The notes under the pieces were generated by a model. It had not been told where the DNA came from. It saw only the letters and a program-made list of their open reading frames with translations, and did not search any database. A stretch of DNA of 64,000 bases from CAHJXF01 sp038240015 (GTDB lineage Bacteria > Pseudomonadota > Gammaproteobacteria > Burkholderiales > Burkholderiaceae_D), in assembly GCA_038240015.1 (NCBI GenBank), contig JBBSEF010000010.1, forward strand, positions 1 to 64,000. The letters are read 5' to 3'. Position numbers and translations under genes: made by a program. Position 1 is the stretch's first letter, and each line of letters begins with the position of its first letter. Below are positions 36,661 to 46,650 of the stretch, piece by piece.

Positions 36661-39335
36661 GATGCGAGCACCTCGAGCAATTCGAGCAACTCGGTCTCGA
36701 GCTTGATCTGCGCCTTCGCGTCCGACAGGATCGCGCCGTCGACCAGAAAGAAATCTTCGACGCGCTCGCCGAGCGTCGTGATCTTCGCGGCCTGCACGTT
36801 GACTCGATGACTCGTCAACACGCGCAGGATCGCGTAGAGCAGACCGTCGCGATCCGACGCGGACAGCGTGAGCAGGAAGAAGCGGCCGCGTTCATCGGGC
36901 CGCAGATCCACCGTGGGTGCGATCGGAAAGCTGCGCGACTGCCGCGAAGGCCGGCCGGTCGCGGGAGCAGGCAGCGGGGTCGGATGCGCGAGATGCTGTG
37001 CGAGATCGCGCTCGATCCCGGCGATGCGATCGCGATAGTGGCCGCCGTCGGGATCGAGCACGTGGAAGGTGTCGAGCGCGTGCCTCTCGCCTTCGGCGCC
37101 GATCGTGGTGTGCACGCGCGCATCGAGAATATAGAAGCGCTGACGATCGAAGTATTGACAGATACGCGCCAGCAGATCGGACTGGTCGGGCGTGAACACC
37201 ACGATCTGCAAGCCTTCGCCCGCAGGTGAGAGCCGCGCCTTGATGCGTGGGCGCGAGGTGTCGCGCGCGAGCGCGAACGCCCGCGTGATCCAGGCGATGT
37301 CCTGGGCGTCATGCCGCAGGAACCACGCGACATCGAGGCGTTTCCAGAAGCGTTCGATCGCATCGGGATGGAAAGCATAGAGACCGAGGATGCGTCGCGC
37401 ATCTTCCTGGCGCGCCTGCAATTCGGCCGGAGCGCTGGTGGGCGCGCCGCTGCCGTCGGCATTCTCGATCACGCGCAGCGCGCGGAAATAGAGGTCTTCG
37501 AGCAGCTTGCCCTTCCACGCGTTCCAGACCTTGGGGCTCGTGCCCCTGACATCGGCAACCGTCAGCAGATAGAGCGCGGTCAGGCGACGCTCGGTGTCGA
37601 CCGTGCGCGCGAATGCACTGATGGCCTCGGGGTCGGACAAGTCTTCCTTCTGGGCGACGCGTGACATCGTCAGGTGATGCTCGACCAGAAACTCGAGCAA
37701 CCCGATGTCGTTCACGTCGAGCGAGTGCTCCCGCGCGAACAGCCGCACATCGGCCATGCCGAGCTTCGAGTGATCGCCGCCTCTGCCTTTGGCGATATCG
37801 TGAAAGAGGGCGGCGACATACAGCAGCCAGGGACGCTCGAAGTTGGCGATCAGACGCGAGCACAGCGGATACTCGTGAGCGAACTCGGGCATCGTGAAGC
37901 GGCGGATGTTTCGCACCACCATCAGGATGTGCTGATCGACCGTGTACACGTGATAGAGATCGTGCTGCATCTGGCCGACGATGCGCCTGAACACGGGGAG
38001 ATAGCGGCCCAGCACCGAGAGCTGATTCATGCGCCGCAGTTCGTGCACGATGCCGCGCGGCTGCTGCAGGATCGAAAGAAACAGCGCGCGATTGACGGGA
38101 TCGCGGCGAAATTTCGCGTCGATCAGCGTGCGGCCATGCCAGATCGCATTCATGGTCCGCGCCGTCATGCCTTCGAGTTCCGAATGCTGCTGCATCACGA
38201 GAAAGGCTTCGAGCAGGGCCGACGGATTGCGAACGAACACGCCCTCATCGACGATGTCGAGCAGGCCGCCGGCGTTCTGGAAGTCCGCATCGGTGGCGGA
38301 ATCGATGAGTACGGGCGCCACGTTGCGGGCCGGAAAGAGCGCGGCCTCGATCGTCTGCAACACGATCACGTTCAATTGCGTGACGACCTTGGCAGTGCGG
38401 TAGTAGCGCTGCATCAGCACTTCGCTGGCGCGGCACATCGGTGTTTGCACGAGCCCCAATTCTTCGGCAAGAGCGGTCTGCACATCGAACACGAGCCGAT
38501 CTTCGCGGCGTCGCGCGATGCGATGCAGGCGTATGCGAACGAGTTGAATGAATTCTTCGCAGCGACGCAACTGGCGCGCCTCGATGCGAGTCACGATCCC
38601 GCGTTGCGCGAGGGCCTTCCACGAATCGCCGAGGCGTGCGGCGCGCGCGGTCCACAAGATCATCTGCAGGTCGCGCAGGCCGCCCGGACTCTCCTTGATA
38701 TTGGGCTCGAGCGCGTAAGGCGTGTCCTGAAACTTCGCGTAGCGCTGATGCTGTTCGAGCATCTTGGCGCGAAAGAACTTCCGGGGTTCGATCGCCGCTG
38801 CGATTTGCTCCGACAAGGTCGACGCCAATTTGCGACTGCCCGAAAGAAAGCGCGCCTCGATCAACGCGGTGGCGACCGTGATGTCGCGCTCGGCTTCGGT
38901 CAGGCACTCGGGCACGGTACGCACGCTGTGTCCGAGTTCGAAGCCCAGGTCCCACAACAGGCCGATCAGGTTTTCGATCGTCGCGGCTTCGCTTGCGCTC
39001 GGTGCCTGGTCGAGAAGCATCAGCACGTCGACGTCGGAATGCGGAAACAGCTCGCCCCGCCCATAGCCGCCGACCGCAAGCAGAGCCGCGCTGCGCGGCA
39101 TCGCGGCCAGCTTCCAGCAAGCGCGCAGCGCGACGTCGTGAGCACGCGCGAGTCCGCGCAAGAAGCGTTCGGCGCGCGGTTGCATGTTGAACTCGTGCAT
39201 CAGGCGCGCGCGTTCAGCCTGCAAGCCGGACCTGATTGCAAGCGCTTCGGAGGTGTGTGCCGCGAGACCGGAAGCGCGAGCCGCGGTCAGGGTCGAGTCG
39301 TTGCTCGCAGCGTGGGTCGTATCGGATTCCATCAA
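36657..39335 (-). CDS. glnD: Bifunctional uridylyltransferase/uridylyl-removing enzyme GlnD
   Basis: Senses glutamine and modifies PII proteins, setting nitrogen assimilation. 892 residues: N-terminal nucleotidyltransferase domain (AVGGYGRGELFPHSDVDVLM), central HD phosphohydrolase domain (LFHDIAKGRGGDHSKLG) for deuridylylation, and two C-terminal ACT domains, the second beginning LLTLSASDRDGLLYAIL. All catalytic motifs look intact, so both activities are expected. The map–glnD order and the 4-bp overlap with the pseudouridine synthase suggest a shared transcript. Confidence 0.96.
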   Translation of the reverse strand: MMESDTTHAASNDSTLTAARASGLAAHTSEALAIRSGLQAERARLMHEFNMQPRAERFLRGLARAHDVALRACWKLAAMPRSAALLAVGGYGRGELFPHSDVDVLMLLDQAPSASEAATIENLIGLLWDLGFELGHSVRTVPECLTEAERDITVATALIEARFLSGSRKLASTLSEQIAAAIEPRKFFRAKMLEQHQRYAKFQDTPYALEPNIKESPGGLRDLQMILWTARAARLGDSWKALAQRGIVTRIEARQLRRCEEFIQLVRIRLHRIARRREDRLVFDVQTALAEELGLVQTPMCRASEVLMQRYYRTAKVVTQLNVIVLQTIEAALFPARNVAPVLIDSATDADFQNAGGLLDIVDEGVFVRNPSALLEAFLVMQQHSELEGMTARTMNAIWHGRTLIDAKFRRDPVNRALFLSILQQPRGIVHELRRMNQLSVLGRYLPVFRRIVGQMQHDLYHVYTVDQHILMVVRNIRRFTMPEFAHEYPLCSRLIANFERPWLLYVAALFHDIAKGRGGDHSKLGMADVRLFAREHSLDVNDIGLLEFLVEHHLTMSRVAQKEDLSDPEAISAFARTVDTERRLTALYLLTVADVRGTSPKVWNAWKGKLLEDLYFRALRVIENADGSGAPTSAPAELQARQEDARRILGLYAFHPDAIERFWKRLDVAWFLRHDAQDIAWITRAFALARDTSRPRIKARLSPAGEGLQIVVFTPDQSDLLARICQYFDRQRFYILDARVHTTIGAEGERHALDTFHVLDPDGGHYRDRIAGIERDLAQHLAHPTPLPAPATGRPSRQSRSFPIAPTVDLRPDERGRFFLLTLSASDRDGLLYAILRVLTSHRVNVQAAKITTLGERVEDFFLVDGAILSDAKAQIKLETELLELLEVLAS

Positions 39336-39405
39336 GGCGTGACCGCGATCATGACGATGGACCCGATGTTTCGGGTCGCAGGGCCGTCTTGTTCACGGAC
39401 AGGTT

Positions 39406-40239
39406 CTACGCCGCGTGCGGCAGTTCGGCGGGCGCCGCGGGCGTGCCCTCGGACACCGTCAGCACTTCGTGCCCGTCGTCCGTGACGAGCACGGTGTGTT
39501 CCCACTGCGCCGACAGGCTGTGGTCCTTGGTGACGATGGTCCAGCCATCGGCCATCTCGCGGATCTCGCGGCGACCCGCGTTGATCATCGGTTCGACCGT
39601 GAAGATCATGCCGGGCACGAGCAGTTCAAGCGTCCCTGCTCGACCGTAGTGAAGCACCTGCGGGTCTTCGTGAAAACGCTGTCCGATGCCGTGCCCGCAG
39701 AATTCGCGAACGACTGAGAAGCCGTTGCGCTCCGCATGGCGCTGGATGACATGACCGACGTCACCCAGATGCGCGCCCGGCCTGACGGCGCGAATGCCGA
39801 GCCACATGCATTCGAACGTGATCTCGCACAGGCGCCGCGCTTGAATCGAAGCTTCGCCGACCAGGAACATGCGGCTCGTATCGCCGTGATATCCGTCCTT
39901 GATGACCGTGACGTCGATGTTGACAATGTCGCCGTTCTTCAATACGCGGTCGCCGGGAATGCCGTGGCAGACCTGATGGTTCACCGACGTGCACACCGAC
40001 TTCGGGTAGGGACGATAGCCGGGCGGCGCGTAATTGAGCGGCGCGGGAATCGTCTGCTGCACGTCGACCATGTAGTCGTGACACAGCCGATCGAGTTCGC
40101 CCGTGGTCATTCCGGGCTTGACGAACGGCGTGATGTGGTCGAGCACTTCCGACCCGAGGCGCCCGGCGATGCGCATCCGCTCGATGTCGGTGGCGGTCTT
40201 GATGATGGCGGACGATGCGGGGCGGGGAAGCGAACTCAT
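39406..40239 (-). CDS. map: Methionine aminopeptidase, type I
   Basis: Removes initiator methionine after deformylation. 277 residues starting MSSLPRPASSAIIKTATDIERM. Metal ligands: Asp in NIDVTVIKDGYHGDTS (two Asp), His in EFCGHGIG, Glu in FTVEPM and Glu in QWEHTVLV. It diverges from rpsB across 223 bp, the arrangement found in most proteobacteria. The longer open frame to 40317 crosses the promoter region and is not coding. Confidence 0.95.
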   Translation of the reverse strand: MSSLPRPASSAIIKTATDIERMRIAGRLGSEVLDHITPFVKPGMTTGELDRLCHDYMVDVQQTIPAPLNYAPPGYRPYPKSVCTSVNHQVCHGIPGDRVLKNGDIVNIDVTVIKDGYHGDTSRMFLVGEASIQARRLCEITFECMWLGIRAVRPGAHLGDVGHVIQRHAERNGFSVVREFCGHGIGQRFHEDPQVLHYGRAGTLELLVPGMIFTVEPMINAGRREIREMADGWTIVTKDHSLSAQWEHTVLVTDDGHEVLTVSEGTPAAPAELPHAA

Positions 40240-40267
40240 GGGAGTGGGGTGGAACGATTCAGCGAAA

Positions 40268-40282
40268 CCGCTATAATAGCGG
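40268..40282. promoter_or_regulatory. TATAAT inside a perfect palindrome, map/rpsB divergent promoter region
   Basis: CCGCTAT and ATAGCGG flank a single A, so TATAAT (40272-40277) on the plus strand and TATTAT on the minus strand overlap. Either could serve as a -10 for rpsB or map. No good -35 is seen at 16-18 bp on either side. If used for rpsB it gives a leader of about 180 nt. Confidence 0.5.
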
Positions 40283-40311
40283 GCTTGCCGGAAGCCGTCT
40301 GCGTTGCGACT

Positions 40312-40337
40312 AGGCAATCACCACAGGCAATCACCGC
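40312..40337 (+). repeat. 13-bp tandem duplication in the rpsB leader
   Basis: AGGCAATCACCAC is followed at once by AGGCAATCACCGC (one mismatch). It lies in the presumed rpsB leader, where S2 autoregulation acts in other bacteria; whether the duplication has a role is unknown. Confidence 0.8.
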
Positions 40338-40462
40338 AGCGCGCGTCGTACCCGAGGCGCCGGCAGAAATCTGTTTGACCATCCGCGAGTCAGCGTACCG
40401 AGGGTGCCGTTTCCGTTGTGGACGGTGCAACGCTTGCTCTAGACCCAACCCTTAGGAATTCT

Positions 40463-41203
40463 ATGTCGACCACCATGCGTGAAATGCTCGAGGCGGGCGT
40501 CCATTTCGGACACCAGACCCGCTTCTGGAATCCCAAGATGGCGCCGTTCATTTTCGGCCATCGCAACCGGATTCATATCGTCAACCTCGAGAAGACGCTC
40601 TCGAATTACAACGATGCGATCAAGTACGCGAAGAAGCTCGCCGCCAACCGCGGCACGATCCTCTTCGTGGGCACAAAGCGTCAGGCCCGCGAAATCATCG
40701 CCGAAGAAGCCAAGCGCGCCGGCGTACCTTATGTCGATCAGCGCTGGCTGGGCGGCATGCTCACCAACTTCAAGACTGTCAAGGCGTCGATCAAGCGCTT
40801 GAAGGACATGGAAGCGACCGTGGCCGATGGCGGTCAGGAGCGCATGAGCAAGAAGGAAGCGCTGACGTTCTCGCGCGAGATGGAGAAGCTGCAGAAATCG
40901 ATCGGCGGCATCAAGGACATGAACGGCGTGCCCGATGCGATCTTCGTCATCGACGTCGGTTATCACAAGGGCGCGGTCACCGAAGCCGCCAAGCTCGGCG
41001 TGCCGGTCATCGGCGTGGTCGATACCAACCACTCGCCCGACAGCATCGCCTACGTGATCCCCGGCAACGACGACTCGAGCAAGGCGATTCGTCTGTATGC
41101 ACGCGGCGTCGCCGACGCGATTCTCGAAGGTCGCAACAACGCACTCCACGACATCGTCGAAGCGCCCGAGAACGGCGAAGATTTCGTCGAAGTCAACGCG
41201 TAG
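40463..41203 (+). CDS. rpsB: 30S ribosomal protein S2
   Basis: Essential small-subunit protein, 246 residues. It starts [26 protein letters not shown] and has the family motifs [21 protein letters not shown] and [13 protein letters not shown]. The ribosome binding site is TTAGGAA. The frame upstream of 40463 lies in the leader. tsf follows after an intergenic terminator or attenuator. Confidence 0.98.
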   Translation: MSTTMREMLEAGVHFGHQTRFWNPKMAPFIFGHRNRIHIVNLEKTLSNYNDAIKYAKKLAANRGTILFVGTKRQAREIIAEEAKRAGVPYVDQRWLGGMLTNFKTVKASIKRLKDMEATVADGGQERMSKKEALTFSREMEKLQKSIGGIKDMNGVPDAIFVIDVGYHKGAVTEAAKLGVPVIGVVDTNHSPDSIAYVIPGNDDSSKAIRLYARGVADAILEGRNNALHDIVEAPENGEDFVEVNA

Positions 41204-41262
41204 TCGCGACCGATCGATAGCCCGTCGCGAGTCGCGCGATCGGGCCGAATGAACGGCAGTGC

Positions 41263-41292
41263 GGGGTGTCTTTCGCGGCGCCCCTTTTTTTT
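41263..41292 (+). terminator. Terminator/attenuator between rpsB and tsf
   Basis: GGGGTGTC pairs with GGCGCCCC (two G-T wobbles) around a 6-base loop and is followed by eight T residues, ending 41 bp before tsf. In E. coli a partial terminator in the same place adjusts the S2 to EF-Ts ratio; the same role is inferred here. Confidence 0.7.
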
Positions 41293-41333
41293 GTTTCGAC
41301 GAATTTTCAACAGCCCAAGGCAAGGGGAAACAC

Positions 41334-42224
41334 ATGGCGGAAATCACCGCGGGCATGGTCAAGGCGCTTCGTGAAAAGACCGACGCGCCGATGATGGAGT
41401 GCAAAAAGGCATTGGCCGAAGCCGCAGGTGACATGGACAAGGCCGAAGAGCTGTTGCGCGTCAAGCTGGGCAACAAGGCGAGCAAGGCCGCGAGCCGCGT
41501 CACGGCCGAAGGCATCGTCGGCATCGTCATCGAGGGCAAGGTCGGCGCGCTGGTCGAGATCAACTGCGAGACCGACTTCGTCGCGAAGAACGAAGACTTC
41601 CTGCAGTTCACGAAGAACGTCGCGACGACCATCGTTCACCAGGATCCGGCGACGGTCGATGCGTTGCTCGGCATGCCGCTCGAAGGCAAGACGGTCGAGG
41701 AAACGCGCGCCGCACTGGTCGGAAAGATCGGCGAGAACCTGTCGATCCGCCGCTTCGTGCGCTATGAAACCGAAGCGAAGCTGGCGAGCTATATCCACGG
41801 CACGCGTATCGGCGTATTGGTTGAATACGATGCGGCCGACGATCAGGTCGGCAAGGACCTCGCGATGCATATCGCGGCCAGCAAGCCGCTGACGATCTCG
41901 AAGGACGACGTTCCCGCCGACAAGATCGAGACCGAACGCAAGGTATTCGCCGCGCAGGCAGCCGAGGAAGCGACGAAACGCGGCAAGCCCGCCGATATCG
42001 TTGCGAAGATGGTGGAAGGGCGCGTCTCGAAATATCTGGCCGAAGTCGCGCTGCTCGGTCAGCCGTTCGTGAAGAACCCCGACGAGACGATCGAGAAGAT
42101 GTTGAAAGCCAGGGGTGCGCGTGTGTTGCGCTTCGCGCTGTATGTGGTGGGTGAAGGCATCGAGAAGCGCAGCGATGATTTCGCGGCCGAAGTCGCGGCC
42201 CAGGTCGCAGCGGCGCATAAGTAA
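41334..42224 (+). CDS. tsf: Elongation factor Ts
   Basis: Nucleotide exchange factor for EF-Tu. The 296-residue protein has an N-terminal UBA-like domain ([23 protein letters not shown]), the TDFVAKN motif that contacts EF-Tu, and dimerisation subdomains. The ATG at 41334 has AAGGGG upstream. The ORF extension to 41259 crosses the attenuator and is not coding. A REP-like element fills most of the 141-bp gap to pyrH. Confidence 0.98.
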   Translation: MAEITAGMVKALREKTDAPMMECKKALAEAAGDMDKAEELLRVKLGNKASKAASRVTAEGIVGIVIEGKVGALVEINCETDFVAKNEDFLQFTKNVATTIVHQDPATVDALLGMPLEGKTVEETRAALVGKIGENLSIRRFVRYETEAKLASYIHGTRIGVLVEYDAADDQVGKDLAMHIAASKPLTISKDDVPADKIETERKVFAAQAAEEATKRGKPADIVAKMVEGRVSKYLAEVALLGQPFVKNPDETIEKMLKARGARVLRFALYVVGEGIEKRSDDFAAEVAAQVAAAHK

Positions 42225-42261
42225 TTGCGCTGGGGAAATCAACGATAATGCCGCGCTGCTG

Positions 42262-42335
42262 TCGTCCCTGCGAAAGCAGGGACCCAGTGACGTTAGTTCG
42301 CAGACGCTGGGTTCCCGCGTTCGCGGGAACGACGG
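42262..42335. repeat. REP-like dispersed repeat with two hairpins
   Basis: Two hairpins in a nested layout. GTCCCTGC/GCAGGGAC (42264-42283) is closed by a GAAA tetraloop; GTTCCCGC/GCGGGAAC lies at 42311-42330. The motifs ACCCAG (42282-42287) and CTGGGT (42307-42312) pair with each other, giving an overall inverted repeat with TCGTCCC at one end and GGGAACGACGGG at the other. Elements of this kind, whose spurious translation gives FPRTREPS or VPANAGTQ peptides, are scattered through many proteobacterial genomes. This is the only copy in the window. Confidence 0.72.
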
Positions 42336-42365
42336 GACGGCACGAACAGCGAGGAATGACGCGAG

Positions 42366-43079
42366 ATGGCATTGGCCTACAAGCGGGTGTTGCTGAAGCT
42401 CTCGGGCGAAGCGTTGATGGGTGACGATTCGTTCGGCATCAATCGAGAGACGATCGAAACGATGGTGGCCGATATCGCCGACGTGGTGAAGAGCGGCGTC
42501 CAACTCGCGATCGTGATCGGCGGAGGCAATATTTTTCGCGGCGTGGCCCTCGGCGCGTCCGGCATGGACCGCGCTACGGCCGACTACATGGGCATGCTCG
42601 CGACGATGATGAATGCGCTCGCGCTGCAGGACGCCTTGATGCGCGCCGGCGTCTCGGCGCGGGTGCTGTCGGCGCTGCGCATGGATCAAGTGGTTGAGCC
42701 GTATATCCGGCCCAAGGCGATGCGTCATCTGGAAGAAGGAAGGGTAGTGATTTTTGCGGCCGGCACCGGCAATCCGTTCTTCACGACCGATACCGCCGCT
42801 GCCCTTCGGGGAGCTGAGATCGGCGCCGAGATCGTGTTGAAGGCGACCAAGGTCGATGGCGTCTACAGTGCCGATCCGAACCAGGATGCAGGGGCGACGC
42901 GCTATGCAACCATCAGCTTCGACGAAGCGATCGGCAAGCATCTGCAGGTGATGGACGCGACCGCCTTCGCGTTGTGCCGCGATCAGAAGCTGCCGATCAG
43001 GGTGTTCTCCATCGTCAAGCCGGGTTCGTTGAAGCGCGTGTGCGAAGGCGCCGACGAGGGCACGCTGGTTCACGTTTAG
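42366..43079 (+). CDS. pyrH: Uridylate kinase (UMP kinase)
   Basis: Phosphorylates UMP to UDP; hexameric, regulated by GTP and UTP in relatives. 237 residues with [20 protein letters not shown] at the start, the [10 protein letters not shown] phosphate-binding loop, and [15 protein letters not shown]. Situated in the usual tsf–pyrH–frr order. Confidence 0.97.
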   Translation: MALAYKRVLLKLSGEALMGDDSFGINRETIETMVADIADVVKSGVQLAIVIGGGNIFRGVALGASGMDRATADYMGMLATMMNALALQDALMRAGVSARVLSALRMDQVVEPYIRPKAMRHLEEGRVVIFAAGTGNPFFTTDTAAALRGAEIGAEIVLKATKVDGVYSADPNQDAGATRYATISFDEAIGKHLQVMDATAFALCRDQKLPIRVFSIVKPGSLKRVCEGADEGTLVHV

Positions 43080-43098
43080 ACGAAGACAGGACACGCGC

Positions 43099-43659
43099 AT
43101 GGCGATTGCCGACATCAAGAAGACGGTTGAGCAGAAGATGCAGAAGTCGCTCGAGACCTTGAAGGCCGACCTGGGGAAAGTCCGCACTGGACGCGCCCAT
43201 ACAGGCTTGCTCGATCACATCCACGTCGATTACTACGGCACGCCGACAGCCTTGAGTCAGGTCGCCAACGTCACGCTCGTCGATGCGCGAACCATCGGCG
43301 TGCAGCCGTGGGAAAAGAAGATGGTGCAGGTGGTCGAGAAGGCGATTCGCGAGGCCGACCTCGGACTGAACCCCGCCACCAGCGGCGACATGATCCGCGT
43401 TCCGATGCCCGCGCTCACCGAAGAGCGGCGTCGTGAATTGACCAAGGTCGTCAAGAGCGAGGGAGAGGACGCCAAGATCGCGATCCGCAATCTGCGTCGC
43501 GATGCGAACAATCAGTTGAAGGACGTGCTCAAGGCCAAGGAGGTTTCCGAGGACGACGAGCGCCGCGCGCAAGACGACGTGCAGAAGCTGACCGATCGCA
43601 ACATCGGCGAGATCGACAAGATGGTGGCGCAGAAGGAAGCGGAGATCATGACGGTTTGA
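43099..43659 (+). CDS. frr: Ribosome recycling factor
   Basis: Splits post-termination ribosomes with EF-G. The 186-residue protein shows the L-shaped family pattern: start [32 protein letters not shown], the short domain II with [24 protein letters not shown] and the C-terminal helix [19 protein letters not shown]. It lies 19 bp after pyrH. Confidence 0.98.
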   Translation: MAIADIKKTVEQKMQKSLETLKADLGKVRTGRAHTGLLDHIHVDYYGTPTALSQVANVTLVDARTIGVQPWEKKMVQVVEKAIREADLGLNPATSGDMIRVPMPALTEERRRELTKVVKSEGEDAKIAIRNLRRDANNQLKDVLKAKEVSEDDERRAQDDVQKLTDRNIGEIDKMVAQKEAEIMTV

Positions 43660-43775
43660 GCTCGCGCTCGATCCGCTCGCTCGCATCGCTCAATGATCGG
43701 CCGACCGCTCATGCATCGTTCCTTGCGTCGTTCCCGCGTCGTCCCCCCGGCGCTTCGCGTTCGGCTGATCCCGCG

Positions 43776-44534
43776 ATGAACCGGCGCGTCAGTTCCACCC
43801 AGACCATTCCCGAGACGGCCGACGTGCCGCGCCACGTCGCAATCATCATGGACGGCAATGGCCGCTGGGCAACCTCGCGACATCTGCCGCGCGCGGCCGG
43901 ACACTCGAAGGGCGTCGATCGCGTCGAGGAGATCGTCGAAGCCTGCATCGTTCGCGGCGTTACGCATCTGACGTTGTTCGCATTCAGTTCCGAAAACTGG
44001 CGGCGTCCCGCCGACGAGGTGTCGCTGCTGATGCGTCTGTTCATCGGCACGCTGGAGAGGCAGGTCGCGCGCTTGCACGCCAACGGAATTCGCCTTTGCG
44101 TGATCGGCGATCTCGAACGGTTCGAACCGCGCCTGCGCGGATTGATCGAGTCGGCGCAACAAAAGACGTCGGGCAACGACAAGCTGACATTGACGATCGC
44201 CGCGAACTACGGGGGACGAGCAGACATCCTGATTGCGATCAGGAAGCTGCTCGCGGACCGGTCCGAGCTGGCAAGCGATCCGTCGCGAATCGACGAAGAA
44301 AGTTTCGCGCCCTATCTCGCCATGCATGGCATGCCCGAGCCGGATCTTTTCATTCGTACCGGCGGTGAACAGCGCATCAGTAACTTCCTTCTCTGGCAAC
44401 TGGCCTACACCGAGCTTTACTTCACCGATGTGTACTGGCCGAACTTCGATGCCGAAGAGCTGGATCGGGCGATCGCCTGGTACCGGATGCGCGAGCGCCG
44501 CTTCGGGCGTACCAGCGCGCAACTGGGCGCGTGA
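43776..44534 (+). CDS. uppS: Undecaprenyl diphosphate synthase
   Basis: cis-Prenyltransferase making the C55 carrier lipid for peptidoglycan and O-antigen. 252 residues from the ATG at 43776. Catalytic Asp26 is in [10 protein letters not shown]; other motifs are [14 protein letters not shown] and [19 protein letters not shown]. The frame is open back to a TTG at 43656 that overlaps frr, but the 40 extra residues are Ser/Arg/Pro-rich and not conserved. This leaves a 116-bp gap after frr. cdsA starts 3 bp after the stop. Confidence 0.95.
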   Translation: MNRRVSSTQTIPETADVPRHVAIIMDGNGRWATSRHLPRAAGHSKGVDRVEEIVEACIVRGVTHLTLFAFSSENWRRPADEVSLLMRLFIGTLERQVARLHANGIRLCVIGDLERFEPRLRGLIESAQQKTSGNDKLTLTIAANYGGRADILIAIRKLLADRSELASDPSRIDEESFAPYLAMHGMPEPDLFIRTGGEQRISNFLLWQLAYTELYFTDVYWPNFDAEELDRAIAWYRMRERRFGRTSAQLGA

Positions 44535-44537
44535 GCC

Positions 44538-45365
44538 ATGTTGAAGCAGCGCATCATCACGGCTCTGGTGTTGGTCGGTCTGCTCGCGCTGGTGCTGACG
44601 GTCGCGCGGCCCTGGGGCTTTCCATTGTTTGCGTTGCTGCTGGTCGGCGCCGTGATCGCCGAATGGCTCACGCTGCTCGGCCTGTCGCGAACCACGACGG
44701 TGGTCGCTGCGGGTCTGATGATGTTCGTGCTGTGGATCATCGACTCGAGCGCGTATGCCTCGCCGGTGGCGCTGGTGGTCTGGGTAGCGGCTGCGGGGGT
44801 CTGGTTCGCACTCGCGACGTCTCTCTTCGTCGCGGGCCGCTTCCCGCCATCGGATCGCTGGCGAATCGGGTATGCCGGTCTCGGGCTGTTGCTACCAGCG
44901 GCCTGCTGGTTTGCATTGGTTGCCGCGTATCGCGAGGGATTGGTGTTTCTTGTTTCCATCCTCGCCATGGTCTGGGCCGCAGATGTCGCGGCGTATTTCG
45001 CAGGCCGCGCGTTCGGAAAGAAGAAACTTGCGCCGTCGATCAGCCCTGGCAAGACCTGGGCTGGGGCCATCGGCGGCGCGATCGCTGCGCTGGTGTTCGC
45101 TGCGATCGCGGCCAAATGGCCCCTGTTGTCCGGAAGTTATTTCGACGTGCTGGCGCAGCGCTGGCCGATGGTCGCGATGCTTGCCGCTGTTCTCGTGTTG
45201 GTGATTCTCAGCATCGTCGGCGATTTGTTCGAGTCGCAGTTGAAACGCCAGCGCGGCGTAAAGGACAGCGGCCGTCTGCTGCCGGGACACGGCGGCGTTT
45301 TCGATCGAGTCGATGCGTTGCTTCCGGTCGTTCCGATCGCCGTGCTGCTGACTCTGATCGCTTGA
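44538..45365 (+). CDS. cdsA: Phosphatidate cytidylyltransferase
   Basis: Makes CDP-diacylglycerol for phospholipids. The 275-residue inner-membrane protein has about 7-8 hydrophobic helices and the CdsA signature SPGKTWAGAIGG plus SQLKRQRGVKDSG and LLPGHGGVFDRVDALLPV near the C-terminus. Part of the uppS–cdsA–dxr–rseP block. Confidence 0.95.
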   Translation: MLKQRIITALVLVGLLALVLTVARPWGFPLFALLLVGAVIAEWLTLLGLSRTTTVVAAGLMMFVLWIIDSSAYASPVALVVWVAAAGVWFALATSLFVAGRFPPSDRWRIGYAGLGLLLPAACWFALVAAYREGLVFLVSILAMVWAADVAAYFAGRAFGKKKLAPSISPGKTWAGAIGGAIAALVFAAIAAKWPLLSGSYFDVLAQRWPMVAMLAAVLVLVILSIVGDLFESQLKRQRGVKDSGRLLPGHGGVFDRVDALLPVVPIAVLLTLIA

Positions 45366-45380
45366 CGGAAGAATGATGCG

Positions 45381-46628
45381 ATGAACGCGTTGATCGACCC
45401 ACGTCGCGGCAGTCATGCGGGCGCGCATCGCGCGCCATCGGCCGAAGTGCAATCGATCACGATCCTCGGCTCGACCGGCTCGATCGGCGTCAGTACGCTC
45501 GACGTACTCGCGCGTCATCCGGATCGCTATCGCGTTCACGCGTTGACGGGCCATACCCGCGTTGCCGAACTCGCGGAGCAATGCCGGCGTTTCGCGCCCG
45601 CGCGCGCGGTGGTTGCGAATGCCGACGATGCGAAGACCTTGCGCGAGATGCTGGCCGCGAGCGGCCGTCACGCGATGCAGATCGATCATGGCCCGGAGGC
45701 CCTGTGCGAAGTCGCGCGCGAAGCCGAGGTGGTGATGGCCGCGATCGTCGGCGCGGCCGGATTGGCTGCGGCGATGGCCGCGGCGCGTGCGGGCCGCCGC
45801 GTTCTGCTCGCGAACAAGGAGGCGCTGGTGATGGCCGGCTCGCTGTTCATCGATGCCGTCGTCACGGGCGGCGCCACGTTGTTGCCGATCGATAGCGAGC
45901 ACAACGCCATCTTTCAATGCTTGCCCCATCCTGTCGACGGGCGCCATCAACACGCGGGCATCGCGCGCATTGTGCTCACCGCCTCGGGCGGCCCGTTTCG
46001 CACCATGCCGATCGATCAGATGGAGCGCGTCACACCCGACGAGGCGTGCGCGCATCCCAATTGGAAGATGGGCCGCAAGATTTCGGTCGACTCGGCGACG
46101 ATGATGAACAAGGGACTCGAGGTGATCGAAGCGCGCTGGCTGTTCGGCCTTGCGCCCGATCGCATCGAGGTCGTGATTCATCCGCAAAGCGTGGTCCATT
46201 CGATGGTCGAATATGTCGATGGCTCGGTGCTCGCGCAGATGGGCAACCCCGACATGCGCACGCCGATCGCGCATGCGCTGGCGTGGCCCGAGCGCATCGC
46301 ATCGGGCGTGCCGTCGCTCGATCTGACCGCGATCGCGCGGCTCGATTTCGAGAAGCCCGACCTCGGACGCTTTCCCTGCATCGATCTCGCATACCATGCG
46401 CTTGTTTCGGGAGGCAGCGCGTCGGCCATTCTCAACGCCGCCAACGAAATCGCGGTCGATGCGTTCTTGAATCGGCGTATCCGCTTCACGGATATTGCGA
46501 ACTTGGTCGATCGTGTGTTGAATGCGTTGCCTGCGAGCGCGCCGAAGTCGCTCGACGACATCTTCGAGATCGACATGAAGGCTCGAGAGTGCGCACGCGA
46601 ATGCATGGACGAACTCGCGGCCCGTTGA
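45381..46628 (+). CDS. dxr: 1-deoxy-D-xylulose 5-phosphate reductoisomerase
   Basis: Second step of the MEP isoprenoid pathway. 415 residues. After a non-conserved 24-residue leader comes the NADPH motif [18 protein letters not shown]; then [12 protein letters not shown], the substrate and metal site [13 protein letters not shown], and the flexible loop [21 protein letters not shown] region. Supplies precursors to UppS and, through farnesyl diphosphate, to HpnD. Some annotation calls it ispC. Confidence 0.96.
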   Translation: MNALIDPRRGSHAGAHRAPSAEVQSITILGSTGSIGVSTLDVLARHPDRYRVHALTGHTRVAELAEQCRRFAPARAVVANADDAKTLREMLAASGRHAMQIDHGPEALCEVAREAEVVMAAIVGAAGLAAAMAAARAGRRVLLANKEALVMAGSLFIDAVVTGGATLLPIDSEHNAIFQCLPHPVDGRHQHAGIARIVLTASGGPFRTMPIDQMERVTPDEACAHPNWKMGRKISVDSATMMNKGLEVIEARWLFGLAPDRIEVVIHPQSVVHSMVEYVDGSVLAQMGNPDMRTPIAHALAWPERIASGVPSLDLTAIARLDFEKPDLGRFPCIDLAYHALVSGGSASAILNAANEIAVDAFLNRRIRFTDIANLVDRVLNALPASAPKSLDDIFEIDMKARECARECMDELAAR

Positions 46629-46650
46629 AGAAAAACCTGGAAACCTGTCG

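Noticed and set aside
39360..39377. Hairpin GACCCGA/TCGGGTC between map and glnD
   Set aside because: Only 7 bp, no T-run on the map-sense strand, and chance occurrence is likely at this GC content.
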